Positions 23,200-34,690 of a stretch of DNA of 64,000 nucleotides are shown piece by piece (within the stretch, counting starts at the first letter, position 1; each line of letters starts with the position of its first letter). Made by a program: the position numbers and the translations under genes. The notes beneath the pieces were generated by a model. That model was given only the letters and a program-made list of their open reading frames with translations, made no database searches and was not told the origin of the DNA. Location of the stretch: positions 18,476,001 to 18,540,000 of the forward strand of contig OX485806.1 of NCBI GenBank assembly GCA_950295325.1, read 5' to 3'. The DNA is from Polytrichum commune. Lineage: Eukaryota; Streptophyta; Polytrichopsida; Polytrichales; Polytrichaceae.

Positions 23200-24850
23200 T
23201 AATCCCATTGTAACACACATTGTTTACCTTACTGGGGGCAGTCACGGTTGGGTTACTACTTTTGGGTGTCTAACGGAAAAAGGACTTTTTTGGATAACTT
23301 CACATGCTTGGTATGCTTGGATTTGTATTGTGAAGCATATTTTGGATCATACCTACCATTCATACTCCATATTGAGTACACCGACAAAGTTAACTTAGAA
23401 GGAATAGGGTCATCTAAGATATCATTTGGATTCCTTAAAGGACATTTAGGAGTGTTGTCTTAATTGTTCACCTTAGGATCAAGGAATGAAAAGGACAACA
23501 AGAATTAGTCGAAACGATCCCAAATTTTTTCCTCACAATCATCGTTCAAGTGTGTACCAATAGAACCAAAAATGAATTCAATACCAATTGCCCAACTTTA
23601 CATGTGGCACCAAACATGGCCAAAAATACATATGTACACGGCCACATGTAAAAGGAACGTCTAGTATAAGAATTGGACAAAAAAAATTATATGAATGGAC
23701 ACATGACACTTATGCCAAGGTACCAAGATGCAAAACAGGAAATAATTGACCACCAATGCACACCTAAATAACAAAAAATGCCATTGATGTCGCCAAATTG
23801 TAAATTTTTATTTTGGATTCATGCTGCTCTGGAAATCCCGTCACCTTCCCGCTGACGCTTATCCGAGAAGATCCCGGCCGTTGGTTCTCCCCGATTTTTT
23901 GGTAATTAATAAAAATACCCTAAACGTACCCAAATATTGCGAAGCCCTTAAGTCCTTTGTCCCAAAAGTAGTACCTCAATCGTGAATGGACCCTACTACA
24001 AACCTAGCCATCAAATATAGAAGTCACATAACAAGAATGACATGTAAAGGCCCACACACATAAACACTTGCCATATTGTTGCAACCAATGCGGGCCGAGG
24101 GCTATCAAATTATAAGATTGGCTCTCCACAACCTGTACAAGACAAAGTGATGTTATAATTTGTATTGTGCACTTGCTAATTATCTCTAAATATTGTCCCA
24201 AAAATCCACTAAACACGATGTTTGGTAATTGGATATTTTTTCATGATTTTGAGAGTATGTAAGGATGTGGCTTTCAAATAAAAAACAAGAAAAACACAAA
24301 AATGTACCCAATGTGACTTGATTTAGATGAAATAAAGAGATCTACATGGACAACACTAACTTATTTGGCACAAACACATGTCATCGCAATAAAGAATTGA
24401 ACCAGAATTGAACAAACAGCTAGCTAACTTTTAGTTTGATGACCTTATTTAAACCTTAATTTTAACTAGGTGGTGGAGACATGAGATTGATTTACCCTCA
24501 TGTACGTTAGCTTCCTCATAACCGGGCAATGTAGCAACCTCATAACTAATTCTCTTAACTGGGAAATGCATGCACAACATAACCGCCGGGAAGTGTGGCT
24601 AAACCATGATTCTTTCATACTAGCATTTTGATTCAAGTTGATGGCATAATTTCATTGATAAAGTCAATCAAAATGAATTATAGCAAGCCTTGGTATTTGG
24701 GTTGTACAATGCAAAAGCATTCAAGTAGAACATACTCCAAAATAATGTGACAATTATGGTTTTTTGAAGCCCTTCATTTTTGAGACTCAAGAAGTATCCT
24801 TTTTTTCAAAGAACTTGAGTATGAAGTGCAGGCTTTCAACTTGCATAGTA
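23200..24850. other. Intergenic DNA, no gene seen
   Basis: Low-coding AT-rich DNA. Bases 23740-23990 have an inverted partial copy at 63766-64000. Inside it, a GC-rich stretch (about 23830-23900) is missing from the other copy. Bases 24720-24850 match 56465-56585 in reverse. Confidence 0.5.
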
Positions 24851-26329
24851 CTTGGGGAGGCGACTATCGGAATTATAGAATATTACGTGAGATAAAAAAG
24901 ACATGGTCAATTTAATTCGTTTAGGGTAAGATTTATAATTTGGTTACATCTACCATAGCATTGGAAATATGTCCCCTACATGATTAAATGGAAAATGGGG
25001 TGATAAATAATTCCTTCATTTTAGTAATCAGTAGAAAAATAAAATAGGGTCATGGACCTCAAGGCGGGCACTAGCGGTATTCTAAAAACGAAGTGCAATA
25101 AAATATAAGGAATTTAATATTCATTTGAGATAAAAATTTAAAGATTTCCATATAAAATATAAGGGGCGAATTAATGTTAACACCTCTTATAAACAAAAAT
25201 ATCATGCAATATAACATGTTTAAGGGACCACGTTTTGCTTCATCAAAGAAGATGGAGGGCTTAATTTAATTCCATAAAGGTTTCTCTTCATTATGGATAC
25301 TTTGAACTTCATTATGTTTAAACGTTGACACGAAGGGGTATATTTGATGTTTGAAATTCTTTTGCAAATGTTGTACGAACTCTTACTATCCTGCAAATGT
25401 TGGACAATTATGTTTCTGAACACACTCAACTTTAAGGTTGCACTCTACTTGTATTCTCCATTACAATCTTGTTGGTGTAATTCACTTCTACTATGTTTCT
25501 TCTTGCCATACCACACAACAATGCCATCCCATTGCTAAAACGCCAATTCACAATGCAACCCCGCCCCCCTTGGCTAAGAATTAATGGCTATTAAAAATTT
25601 GTAAGAAAAATAGGGTATTTAATATTATATTCATTCTAGATTTCTAATTACCAATAGAGTATTAAAATTTTGAGCTCATTAGATTCTGTCTACTTTAAGG
25701 TTTCCAAATATTTATGCTGGAATAGTTATGGGTTTGACTACTTGGATGAAGAAGTGTGCACTTTTTGTCCACATTTGAATTAAGCGCAGTAGTATGGAGG
25801 GAAATGTCGTGGGATTTTTTAAAGGAAAAGAATGTGCTAGTGCTCCTTAGTGGCCGTTGGGTTTTGTAACAACGTTGAACATGTGGGACCTCACTAGATG
25901 CTTGTTTATTTCAGCTTGTATGTTTTGTTATCTCCATGTTTATTGGTAACCCTTTAACTAGTCTTAAGTGCTAATGGTTGTGTTTTGAATGGTACTTTGA
26001 ATGGTTTGAGATTGGTATTACTAATTGAGACCAAATGAATGACAATTTGAATGGTATGGAATGTTTGTTGCTCACATAGTCGGTTTTGCAATGCTATAAT
26101 ATTCTTTCCATTATTTGGTACTTGTATGATTTATTAAAATAATAATGTGCCAAAAATTAGCCTCTATAAACAATTACAATAAATATAGGGTGCTAGAAAA
26201 TATGTCAAAGTAGTTTTATATTTACAAATAGGGAGGGAAAAAATATTGAGAGGCTCATAAATATTCCCCCATTAAGTACCCCATTATCACATGTGGTTAC
26301 AAAACGTAAGGGCATGTGATCACCCCAAG
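24851..26329. mobile_element. G-tract TIR element, family 3, inverted, with inner insert
   Basis: The ends are CTTGGGGAGGCGACTAT and, from the other side, CTTGGGGTGATCACATG; these match the family-3 ends at 16366-17145 in reverse. The presumed duplication is GCATAGTA/GTGTACTA, three mismatches. The inverted copy of the region (around 56465) lacks the element. About 660 bp between 25058 and 25720 are extra relative to family 3; they begin CTCAAGGCGGGCACTAGCGG, like family-1 ends, but the far boundary is unclear. Confidence 0.65.
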
Positions 26330-26345
26330 GTGTACTACAATACCC

Positions 26346-26870
26346 CTCGGGGGGGGGGGGCAGTGTGTTGGAAAGTTAAGGATATAGGTGCGAACAACCA
26401 CTATTTTATAGGGGGGTATTACTTTGAATTTTTTTTTTTTTCACATGCTATCATTATGTAAATTTCTACTTTGGGTTAATAAAAAAATGGCTTGCATTAC
26501 TTATAATTCCAAATTACCTAGTATTCCATATCCTATAGTACTTTAAAGATGTCCAGTGCCATTTTTGATACCCTATATTACTCTTAAGTCCATTTATAAT
26601 TTTTAGCCCCCATGTTTTTAAAATACCCTATCATTTGTTCGCACGTGTATTGCTACTCCAACCAATGACTACCCCCCCCCCCCGAGATCCAATCGAATAT
26701 TCATAGAAGGTTGCGGAGTTGGAAGTGTACACAATAGAAATGAAACTTAAATGTTTCATATATTTTGAGAACATAATCTATTCCGATTGTAATGCATGTG
26801 TGGCAAAGAGAAGTGTGAACTACTCTTTATTGCTACTACAACCAATGACTGCCCCCCCCCCCCCCCCGAG
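26346..26870. mobile_element. G-tract TIR element, family 2, with captured DNA
   Basis: The ends are CTCGGGG and CCCCGAG with long G or C runs. Exact 8-bp duplications CAATACCC lie at 26338-26345 and 26871-26878. The inverted paralogous region holds the empty site (TAATTCCC context, near 56460). The right terminal segment (ATTGCTACT(C/A)CAACCAATG, C-run, GAG) occurs twice, ending at 26686 and again at 26870. Between them is about 140 bp homologous to 2955-3085. The sister at 39943-40291 has a single right end. Confidence 0.82.
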
Positions 26871-28120
26871 CAATACCCACAAATGTGGAGTCATTCAAGG
26901 TCATCGCATAGGGTGCAAGAGGTAAATTAGGGCATCCATTTCCTTTGGAAGAGGACCACAAATTTGAACATTATATGTTTTCATGAAATAAGCACCATGA
27001 CTTTTAAGGAAGTGCAATTCTTAAGAATAAACATCAAGTACATCACATGCTTCAATTGGATGCATGTCCTTATGATTATAATATTGGAACGTGTCAAATC
27101 TAATGTTACCATTTTTGGAATTGGATAAGCTAATAGACTTAAGGCAATACAAACATCAAATATAAGCTCAAAAAGCTACAAACTACAACAGTTAAAGTAA
27201 CTCAACTTTGAAAGGGAGGGGAGGGGAGCCACATGAGTGCAAGACCGTTTATTGAAAACCCTTGGATGGGAGAACAAATAACTAAATAATTAAATAATTA
27301 AAATAAATTATGACCAAAATGAAGACATGACATGCAAATCATATACTAAATTAAAGTCTCATATTTGCAAACAATTAAGACTTCCCAAAAAAATTTGTCT
27401 CATTTATGTTTATAGGCTTCAATTTTGCAAATGACAAAAGATGACAATAGCAACATGGGGTATAAGGGATGTTTAGGGTATAATAAACTCCTTATAATAT
27501 ATCCTTTAAAGGGGGGGGGGCATAACATTATTAAGTAGTGTGCGTTAGTTCATGTGGACTCTGAGAATTTAAACATGAGATTCCCCAACCTAGTGCAAAT
27601 TCAAACTTAATCTAAGTCTACATACACTAAGTTGGGACATCCCATGGTTATATTCTTAGGGCCCATATAAATGAACGCACATTGCTTTATAATGTTATGG
27701 GGGAGGGGGTTTCCTTATAATGTACCTACCTCTCCCCCAAAATTTATACTAGCATGACACTTCCCTAAATATTTCTACAAAACTAGGTCTAACAAATGCC
27801 CATCACATGTGTATATAGTTTAAAGCCATATTTTGATCAAATGTCCTTTAGTTCATCCACGTCGTACACCATGGACCATGTTCAGTCCCCCCCCCCCGCC
27901 CCTGCGTTTTCTAAACGACCTTCAAACACTCGAGGCAATAATGTTAAAATAAGGCATTTGGGTGTGATGTGGTTACTTTTTCTTAATTGTGCACCTATAT
28001 ATTGAGCAATTTGTGATTAGGTGTTGCACTAGGTACATATAAGGAGGGGGGGGGACACATGTTTGAAAGAGATTGGACTAGGTTACATCCTCAAAATCTT
28101 GGGGGATGCACTCAACATAC

Positions 28121-28955
28121 CTCGGGGGGGGGGGGGGGGGGCACTAGCGAAAAACGTAGGAACTACGTGCGATAAAATATAGGGTCTTGTATAAAAATTT
28201 AGCGTAAAATTTGTAAAATTATTAGATGTAGTATAGGGTGCTCTCGGATTGTGAAACATGATTATATGTAATATAGCATTTGACAAAACATGATTAAATT
28301 ACCTAAGTGGTACATATAAACTAGCATGGAGAAAAAGCGATAGTTTCAAAAATTAAATACTTTGCCACCAAAAAAAAAACCGGCCCCACTTTAGACCTTT
28401 CGGAAATCGCATAAATGAAAGAAAAAAATGCCGGCTAATTGCCTAAATACATTAGGAAATGGGGGCTATCAACTGATAAATTTTGCACTCTCTAGGCCCA
28501 CTCTCGGGTAAAAATTGAAAAATCCGAGCTACCTCCAGAAAGCTCGGCAATTAGCCGTTTCCTCTACAGAACTCCCCGGACTCTGCTCCCGCCCTCTCTC
28601 GCCCCCGCCTCCGTCAACCCTAGTTGGCAGACCTCAACTTGGTGCAAGAGTGGCACTCTGCTTCTCCGGGGCCCTGGAACAATCGGAGGATTCGGCTTCC
28701 AAACAATCGAAAACAATCAAGCAATCACCACCGGAAGCCTGGACATATAAGTAATATAGGGTACCATAAAATCAACCATCCAAGAATTTATAATTACCAA
28801 TAGGGTGCAAATAATCACAACAATTTACCATTATTTCAAAAATTAGCATCCCTTATAATCCTTTCTCATAGGTAAATAGCCCCCATTTTAATAGGTCATT
28901 ATCGCAGGTGTATGCAAAATATACAAGGGATTGCCCCCCCCCCCCCCCCCCCGAG
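28121..28955. mobile_element. G-tract TIR element, family 1, with GC-rich cargo
   Basis: The ends are CTC followed by 18 G, and 19 C followed by GAG. Exact duplications CAACATAC lie at 28113-28120 and 28956-28963. The inverted paralogue at about 55440 has the empty site, CTCAACATACTAGCCCG in complement. The interior carries an unusual GC-rich block at about 28520-28740. No transposase. Confidence 0.88.
28520..28740 (+). other. GC-rich block inside transposon, possible captured exon
   Basis: This block is much richer in C and G than its flanks. One frame is open through it and reads with a Ser/Arg/Pro/Leu-rich start followed by RVALCFSGALEQSEDSASK, the look of an organelle presequence ending in a processing-like region. 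No source gene is recognised. It could be a captured 5' exon of a nuclear gene for an organelle protein, or chance. Confidence 0.3.
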
Positions 28956-29339
28956 CAACATACTAGCCCGTATGGTATCATGTGGGTACCAAAAAATCTT
29001 TGATGAGAGTTTGGCTTCCAAATGTACATATGGGATGGGTATTTGGTGATGAAAAAGATGTATATAGGACTCTTGCATGCACGTGGCTCCCCACTCTCAG
29101 TGAAGAGTGCATCCCAAAGCTTCAATCTTACAAAATACTTTAGACTTAAGAGTTGACAAAATTGGGGAGACTCATGTATTCATTTAAATAACCCACATAC
29201 ATGCACTTTTGATAATCTTAACTAAATGAAGGAAGGTCCCGATATTCAATATAGTTTTTGTTAATGCTTCATCACGGATTTGTTGAATCCACGCAAATTT
29301 GGTTATGTAACTTTATTGAGTGAAATATTGGGTGAGCAT

Positions 29340-30989
29340 TGTAGTAAGTTTTTGCTATCATGGCTCAAAACGACAAAACCCAGGGAACTATGTCTCCAGG
29401 AAGACTAAGATAGTGTCTATAAGGGTTAATGTCACATTGGTTTTAAGGATCACAATAACAATGTAGGACTTTTATCCTTTCATTCCTTCTTTATTCTCCA
29501 CATTCTCCACTCTTATGGTTCGTTCATGCCTCTTTGGTCGTGAGTGATTCTGTCCTATCTTCGGGTAAGTTTCTATCACTCTATGTTTTGACCTACTGCA
29601 GTCGTGAAGCTCAATAGCTTGGACAATAGTCTTTTGGTATCCGGACAATAGTCTTCCAATGGATTTTCATCCTATTGGGGTTAGTATCCTTTGGTGTCCA
29701 CAAAACAACAAGGTAACAACAACAATTCTCATTCCAATAAATTCATTCATCACAAGGGTTCAATTATTCATTTTACTTGCGTTAATATTAATTCAAAGAC
29801 TTATCTCATTCATGAACCATCACACACAGCCTTTCGGTCTGCAATCTCTGCACAACTCAAAATGAGATAAACATGCATGACTATATTCAATATTAACTTA
29901 AAGCTTTAATTAGCCAAGTATTAATCATGCTCAATACTATAATCCACTTCAACCACTCATTTCCCGGTGGGACATCTCAATATCAAATAGTCACCTCATA
30001 TACTAGGTAATGATGAGGATGGCACTCTCAGCCCATGCTTCTTCCACTTTTAGGTTGGGCTCATCTATAATCAAATCCTTAAACTACGCTCATCCTAACC
30101 TAAATACTCTATCTCTTCCTCTGTAGGCATTACACTGAACCTAACTCTCTCAGAACCTCATCTCCTTCTCTCTCTCTTTATCTTTCTCTGTCCCGCTCAA
30201 TGTTGGAGGTTCACGGTCTGGCTGACGCTCAGAGAGATATCGTACGAAAGCCTCTGTAATCTCACTCTTCGGATGTCTCTCAACTAATTGACATGCCTAG
30301 ACCTTCGGACAACTTCTTCAACATCTTTCTCAATTTCCTCTCATGCAGATTATCTCAAGGCTTTCTCAATCTTGAATATTATATTTCCAATTTCTCTGGT
30401 CTGTATCTCCATTCTCTGAGACACATTCACTCGCTCTCCTTGCTACATTCTCTCTTCCTGCCAAATGATTTCGCTCGTATCTGTTCTGTCAGACGGTTCA
30501 TTTCAAATACCATCACATTCTTAAATTCTCTCTCTCGCATTGTGACCTCAATCTCTCGCTTACGTTCTCACTCGCTTCAATCATTCCCTGCACATCATGA
30601 CATTGCTTTCATACACTTGCATACTCCGCAAAAGAACTCAATTACTTTCAAATTTGATTACAGTATCTAAACTTCACTCTATCACAGAGTCGAAGCAAAG
30701 TTTTTCACTCGGCATTTGGCCAATTCTACACATTCTTCGCTTATCAACGACTACTCTAGACTATAGCCAGAAAACACTCTTTGAAAAATGGCCTTCGTTC
30801 TCATTCCGACAATAGTCCTTTATCCTTCCTCCTTTCAGACGGTTGCAACTCCTTTCTGAAACCATTCGGTTGCTAAAACCGCTATGGAAGCTCTTTCATC
30901 CGACTATAGTCCGATATTTCCATCTATTCTTCAAAAAGCTTGATTCAAAAAGTTAGGATTCAGACTATAGCCCAAAAATCTGCTCTACA
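29340..30989. mobile_element. Solo LTR-like element, 1650 bp
   Basis: It starts TGTAG and ends CTACA, so it has the TG...CA termini and short inverted repeat of an LTR. The 5-bp duplication AGCAT lies at 29335-29339 and 30990-30994. The inverted paralogue at about 54460 has the empty site (complement GTGAGCATGAAAAAAC). No internal terminal repeat, gag or pol is seen, which suits a solo LTR left by recombination. The 3' half is rich in C and T. ORFs inside are not conserved domains. Confidence 0.8.
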
Positions 30990-31150
30990 AGCATGAAAGA
31001 ACTAATCAAATAACACCCATGTACATGTGATATTCTCAACACTTTTGCATGTTGAGGGATGACTTAATCTTGTGCCACATCAACCTTTTCAAACGTTTCA
31101 ATCAATGTGTTTTTCACATGTGAGACTTCCACTTCATAAATGAATGAGTG

Positions 31151-31892
31151 AATGAAGATGGTACTAGATCCATTAGATCTCTTGGAAATCACATTATAAA
31201 GCATGACCATGAAACAAACCTAGAAAGAATTGTGCAAAACAATGTTTTAACATTGACAAACAATGGATAGAAAATGAGGATTTAGACAACGATCTGTCCA
31301 ATAAATTTGGTCCAACCTTGCAATTATAGACTTTCAAAAAGCCTTATCTTCTAAAATTCCGTATTAGCCAATATGTGGGAAACACTAGAAAACGAGCCCA
31401 CGTCATTTTGGTAGGGAAGCATTTCCATCAATTGCTTGCTCTATTTGTAACTCACTTGAACCCGACACACAACTCTAGTTACTTCTAATATGTAGACAAC
31501 ATCATATACATGCCCGTAGAATTAAAAATATATGAGAAAAACTCATATGGGAATTAGGAAAACTTTTGGTTTCATAGAATAAATCAAGATGCTACACTCT
31601 TGTGAATGCGGGAACATTTCACAATAACCCACAAGAAAACACAATACTACTATTGCTTCTCTCTTGCACATGCGGCCAACAAAGGTGCCATTGCAAGCTC
31701 CATTCAAACTCAACATAGTGTGCATCAAGGGTCTCCCATACCAAAACGCACGACCATTAAACCCCAACCTAAACCTTACCATACAATTTATCAAATTCAC
31801 AACCTGTACTTCCTAAAGATCTTTCTAGAAACAATAAATGCTAGAATTTTTAAAAAACCAACCACCAATTAGGAGGCCCCTATCTTTTGATA
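31151..31892. other. Intergenic DNA, no gene seen
   Basis: No conserved frame and no repeat partner noticed in the window. Confidence 0.5.
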
Positions 31893-32043
31893 TGTGGAAA
31901 TCAACAGTGATCACTATAATAATATAATATAATGTAATATAAACTAAAAATCTCAATTCAAGTAAGACAACCGTTGTCCATGTCGAATTGAGAATTTTTC
32001 GATTTTAGTTTTATTGATCACGGTCGATTTCAACGAATCACAC
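31893..32043. repeat. Imperfect 150-bp foldback sequence
   Basis: TGTGGAAATCAACAGTGATCA pairs imperfectly with the end segment. The inner arms AAACTAAAAATCTCAATTC and GAATTGAGAATTTTTCGATT pair around a short loop. It could be a MITE or a small-RNA precursor; no second copy was noticed. Confidence 0.5.
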
Positions 32044-32149
32044 ATCAAGGGCCTTCTAAATACCCCAAAACTCACCCAATGTTGGTTGTTAAAGCTTTCA
32101 TATCTGTAATCGTTCAATTAGCAGCACCAAGTCACTTGTATCTCAATGC

Positions 32150-32225
32150 CACTCAAACGAATCCAACGGGAATCGAACACGGACCACTTGCATGAGGTAA
32201 ACATCCACTTCCAACTACCCAATGA
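32150..32225 (-). other. tRNA-like segment, possible SINE head
   Basis: On the minus strand GTTCGATTCC (32169-32178) matches the pol III B box, and GGGTAGTTGGAAG (32208-32220) is a fair A box about 42 bases upstream. A full cloverleaf with a paired acceptor stem is not convincing. It may be a tRNA pseudogene or SINE head, or chance. Confidence 0.25.
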
Positions 32226-32369
32226 ACTCATGAATTGGCATCCACCAAAAGAACCCAAAACCCTATGGATTAAATCATCCACTTCTAAAAATTCCGGTCC
32301 AACTGTATTCAGGTACTTGAATAGTGGTTACTATGATATATATCCTTGAGACGGGGAAAATCCTGCAAC

Positions 32370-32687
32370 ACTTCACTAAATAGGATATTTAGTGTTTGAT
32401 TATATCTAATGTTGTGACCATCCTACCATGTTGAACACTACTTTTTGATTTTTTGATAATTAGTGTTAGAAGATATGTTGGAATTCTCCTTTTATCATTT
32501 TTCTTTTTTTCTTTTTCCATATCCTTACTAACACTAAATTCAAACATGTGACTTCCACATATTACCATAGTTGATATTTAGTGTTTGAGTTTACAGTCAA
32601 TGTTACTTACTTTCATAGGGTTATTGATATTTAGTGCATGCGTTTGTGGTTAGTGTATCAAACACTAAATGTCATGTTTAATGTAGT
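32370..32687. mobile_element. ACACTAAATA-type MITE variant
   Basis: The terminal repeats ACTTCACTAAATAGGATATT and, from the other end, ACTACATTAAACATGACATT each continue with TAGTGTTTGA. No ORF. Confidence 0.6.
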
Positions 32688-33442
32688 CTTTGTTTTGGCC
32701 GATATTAAATCAAGGGTGGGTTGAACAAACTCAATGTTCCCGTCGGTCTTGAAGAAGACCAAAGTTCCTATCTATCTATTTGGACTAATAACGTGGCCTT
32801 TCATTACCGACATATGACAGCCATCGTGCATATGACACATTGCTAAATTTAATCCCTAATTGCCAAAACGTGCTTTATTTGGACAGTGTACAAAATCAAA
32901 CTCAGGCTTTCTCGTCGGTCAGGCACTTTTTGCACTATGGATTTTCTACTATAGATTTTATGGGAAGTTAGCTTCATGCATGTTGCAGTCATTCACCAAA
33001 AATTTCTAAGATCTTGGCTCAAAAGTGCTCTTAGAAAAACCAATTCATAAAATTAAGCAACTAAAAAACTTCAACAATCATTGCACTTAGAGTATTACAG
33101 TTCAACTCATCAAAACAAACTTCATCAACACATTGTCAATGTCTTATTTGTAATTGAATTACCGAAGACTTTTGAATTTTTGGTTTCAAATTTTGTACTA
33201 AATATTGGTGATACCAGGGCAATGGCCTGATATGGGTGGTGCAAGGCCTTGCTTTATATTATCTTCCCACTCACCATAGAGTAGTTTTGCTGTCTTTTTG
33301 AACTGAAAACAAGTTTAAGGTGGGTGTGAGGCGAGCTTCTACTTTGAGACTCTTTACCGTCAACTCTACTTGCTAATGAATTCGAGGACCGCGTTCCTGC
33401 GAGCCATGCTAGAAATGAGCCCTCATCCATATGCATCATCCA
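32688..33442. other. Intergenic DNA, no gene seen
   Basis: Unique-looking sequence between the MITE and the start of copy 2. No conserved reading frame. Confidence 0.5.
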
Positions 33443-34356
33443 ATTGCATCATCCAATTAACAATTGCAAATAATATATAAAGATATTTCTAGGTTCAAAA
33501 TCATGATTTAGATGAAAAAGTTATAGGAGCTAAAATTGAAGATTCATGTACTTCTTTAAGTGGTCCCATAAGCCCAATGACTATTGAACCTAGAATGGTC
33601 AACGTATCATGAGCTCATAGTGTAATGTCATCATAACACATATAATTTTGGTATCCATTGTTACTGACATTGATATGTACAATTAGATGGCTCACACTAG
33701 CCTACACTATGTTGTATATTTACTAACATAACAACGAATAAGAATTAAAATAAAAAAATACAATAATCTGTAGTTTATTTTATTGTGGTTGATATAAAGA
33801 TGATTGAATAAAGTTACAAGTTTTGTGATCTAGCTCATATTGACCCAAGGTAGCTTATGTGAATAGGCAACCTATTCATAAACAACTAAATTGCACATAG
33901 TAGTAGTGTCCGAGCCTTGTGCTGGGAGGGGCGGGGGGCACCAAGGTTTCATTAGAAAACGATTGGCGATAAAAGAGAGGGAACCATTTATTAATGTGGG
34001 GTGAAGTTTAAAAGTGGAATAGGTCAACATAGGCATCCTTCATATGTATGGTCTACCTTAACGTAAGCCTTCTAATAAGAAGAAAATTTATTGGATTCTA
34101 GACGTAATGAAGAGTGGGTTTAAAGTGTCACAAGTTGTTGGGATCCACCAACATGTCGACATATGTTATTGTCACTTTGTGCAACAATTCACACCTAACT
34201 TTGAGTTGAAGAAGATGGAAAAAACATGAGGAGCTTTGGTCTTCAAGGCACTTCCAAGTTCAATCAAATCAACATGCAAAGGGAGGCAAAATCTGTGTGA
34301 CGACCGACATTGGGATTGAAAGGTTGTCCTTTAAAATTGTCATAGTTACAGACAAC

Positions 34357-34690
34357 CACTAGTAGAATACCATACGAAAAAGAACCATAGTTGTTTTCCC
34401 ATGGCGGGTCTTCTGACCAACCTGATCCGCAGTCGCTACATGACTACATATTTTTGTTTTCTGTTTTGTGACTGATATTTTGAACATGTTTGGGCGTATA
34501 ATATACCGTTGGAAAGGTATTTTTAAGACCTTTCCAACGGTATATTACAAGTACCCAAATTATTAGAATTTCATTTGGTAAACAAAAAAAAAACAAGTTT
34601 GCGTCGTTCAATGACTCCACAACAGGCTGGTCAAAAGAACCGCAATGGGAAAATGAGTGCAATTCTTTTTCACATAGTACTCTACCAGTG
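34357..34690. mobile_element. CACTA-like foldback MITE, copy 2
   Basis: The ends are CACTAGTAGAATACCAT and, from the other side, CACTGGTAGAGTACTAT. The flanking triplets are AAC and AAG. The central stem AATATACCGTTGGAAAGGT is a perfect 19-bp match to its complement, around ATTTTTAAG. It lies at the same site as 4003-4338, so it predates the duplication. Confidence 0.68.

Larger units (their letters stand above)
26879..31150 (+). repeat. Left partner of second inverted repeat
   Basis: This region matches 54300-56460 in reverse complement, apart from the two insertions 28121-28955 and 29340-30989 on this side and a replaced segment of about 540 bp (54770-55310) on the other. No gene outside those elements; several G runs lie at 27230, 27512, 27697 and 28043. 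Confidence 0.7.

Noticed and set aside
26640..26690. First G-tract end as the true right border of the 26-kb element
   Set aside because: The bases after it (ATCCAATC) do not match the left flank, while the second end is followed by an exact CAATACCC.
30293..30670. 125-codon ORF inside the solo LTR
   Set aside because: It is a product of pyrimidine-rich DNA (Ser, Leu, Phe and His repeats). LTRs normally lack genes and no gag motif is seen.
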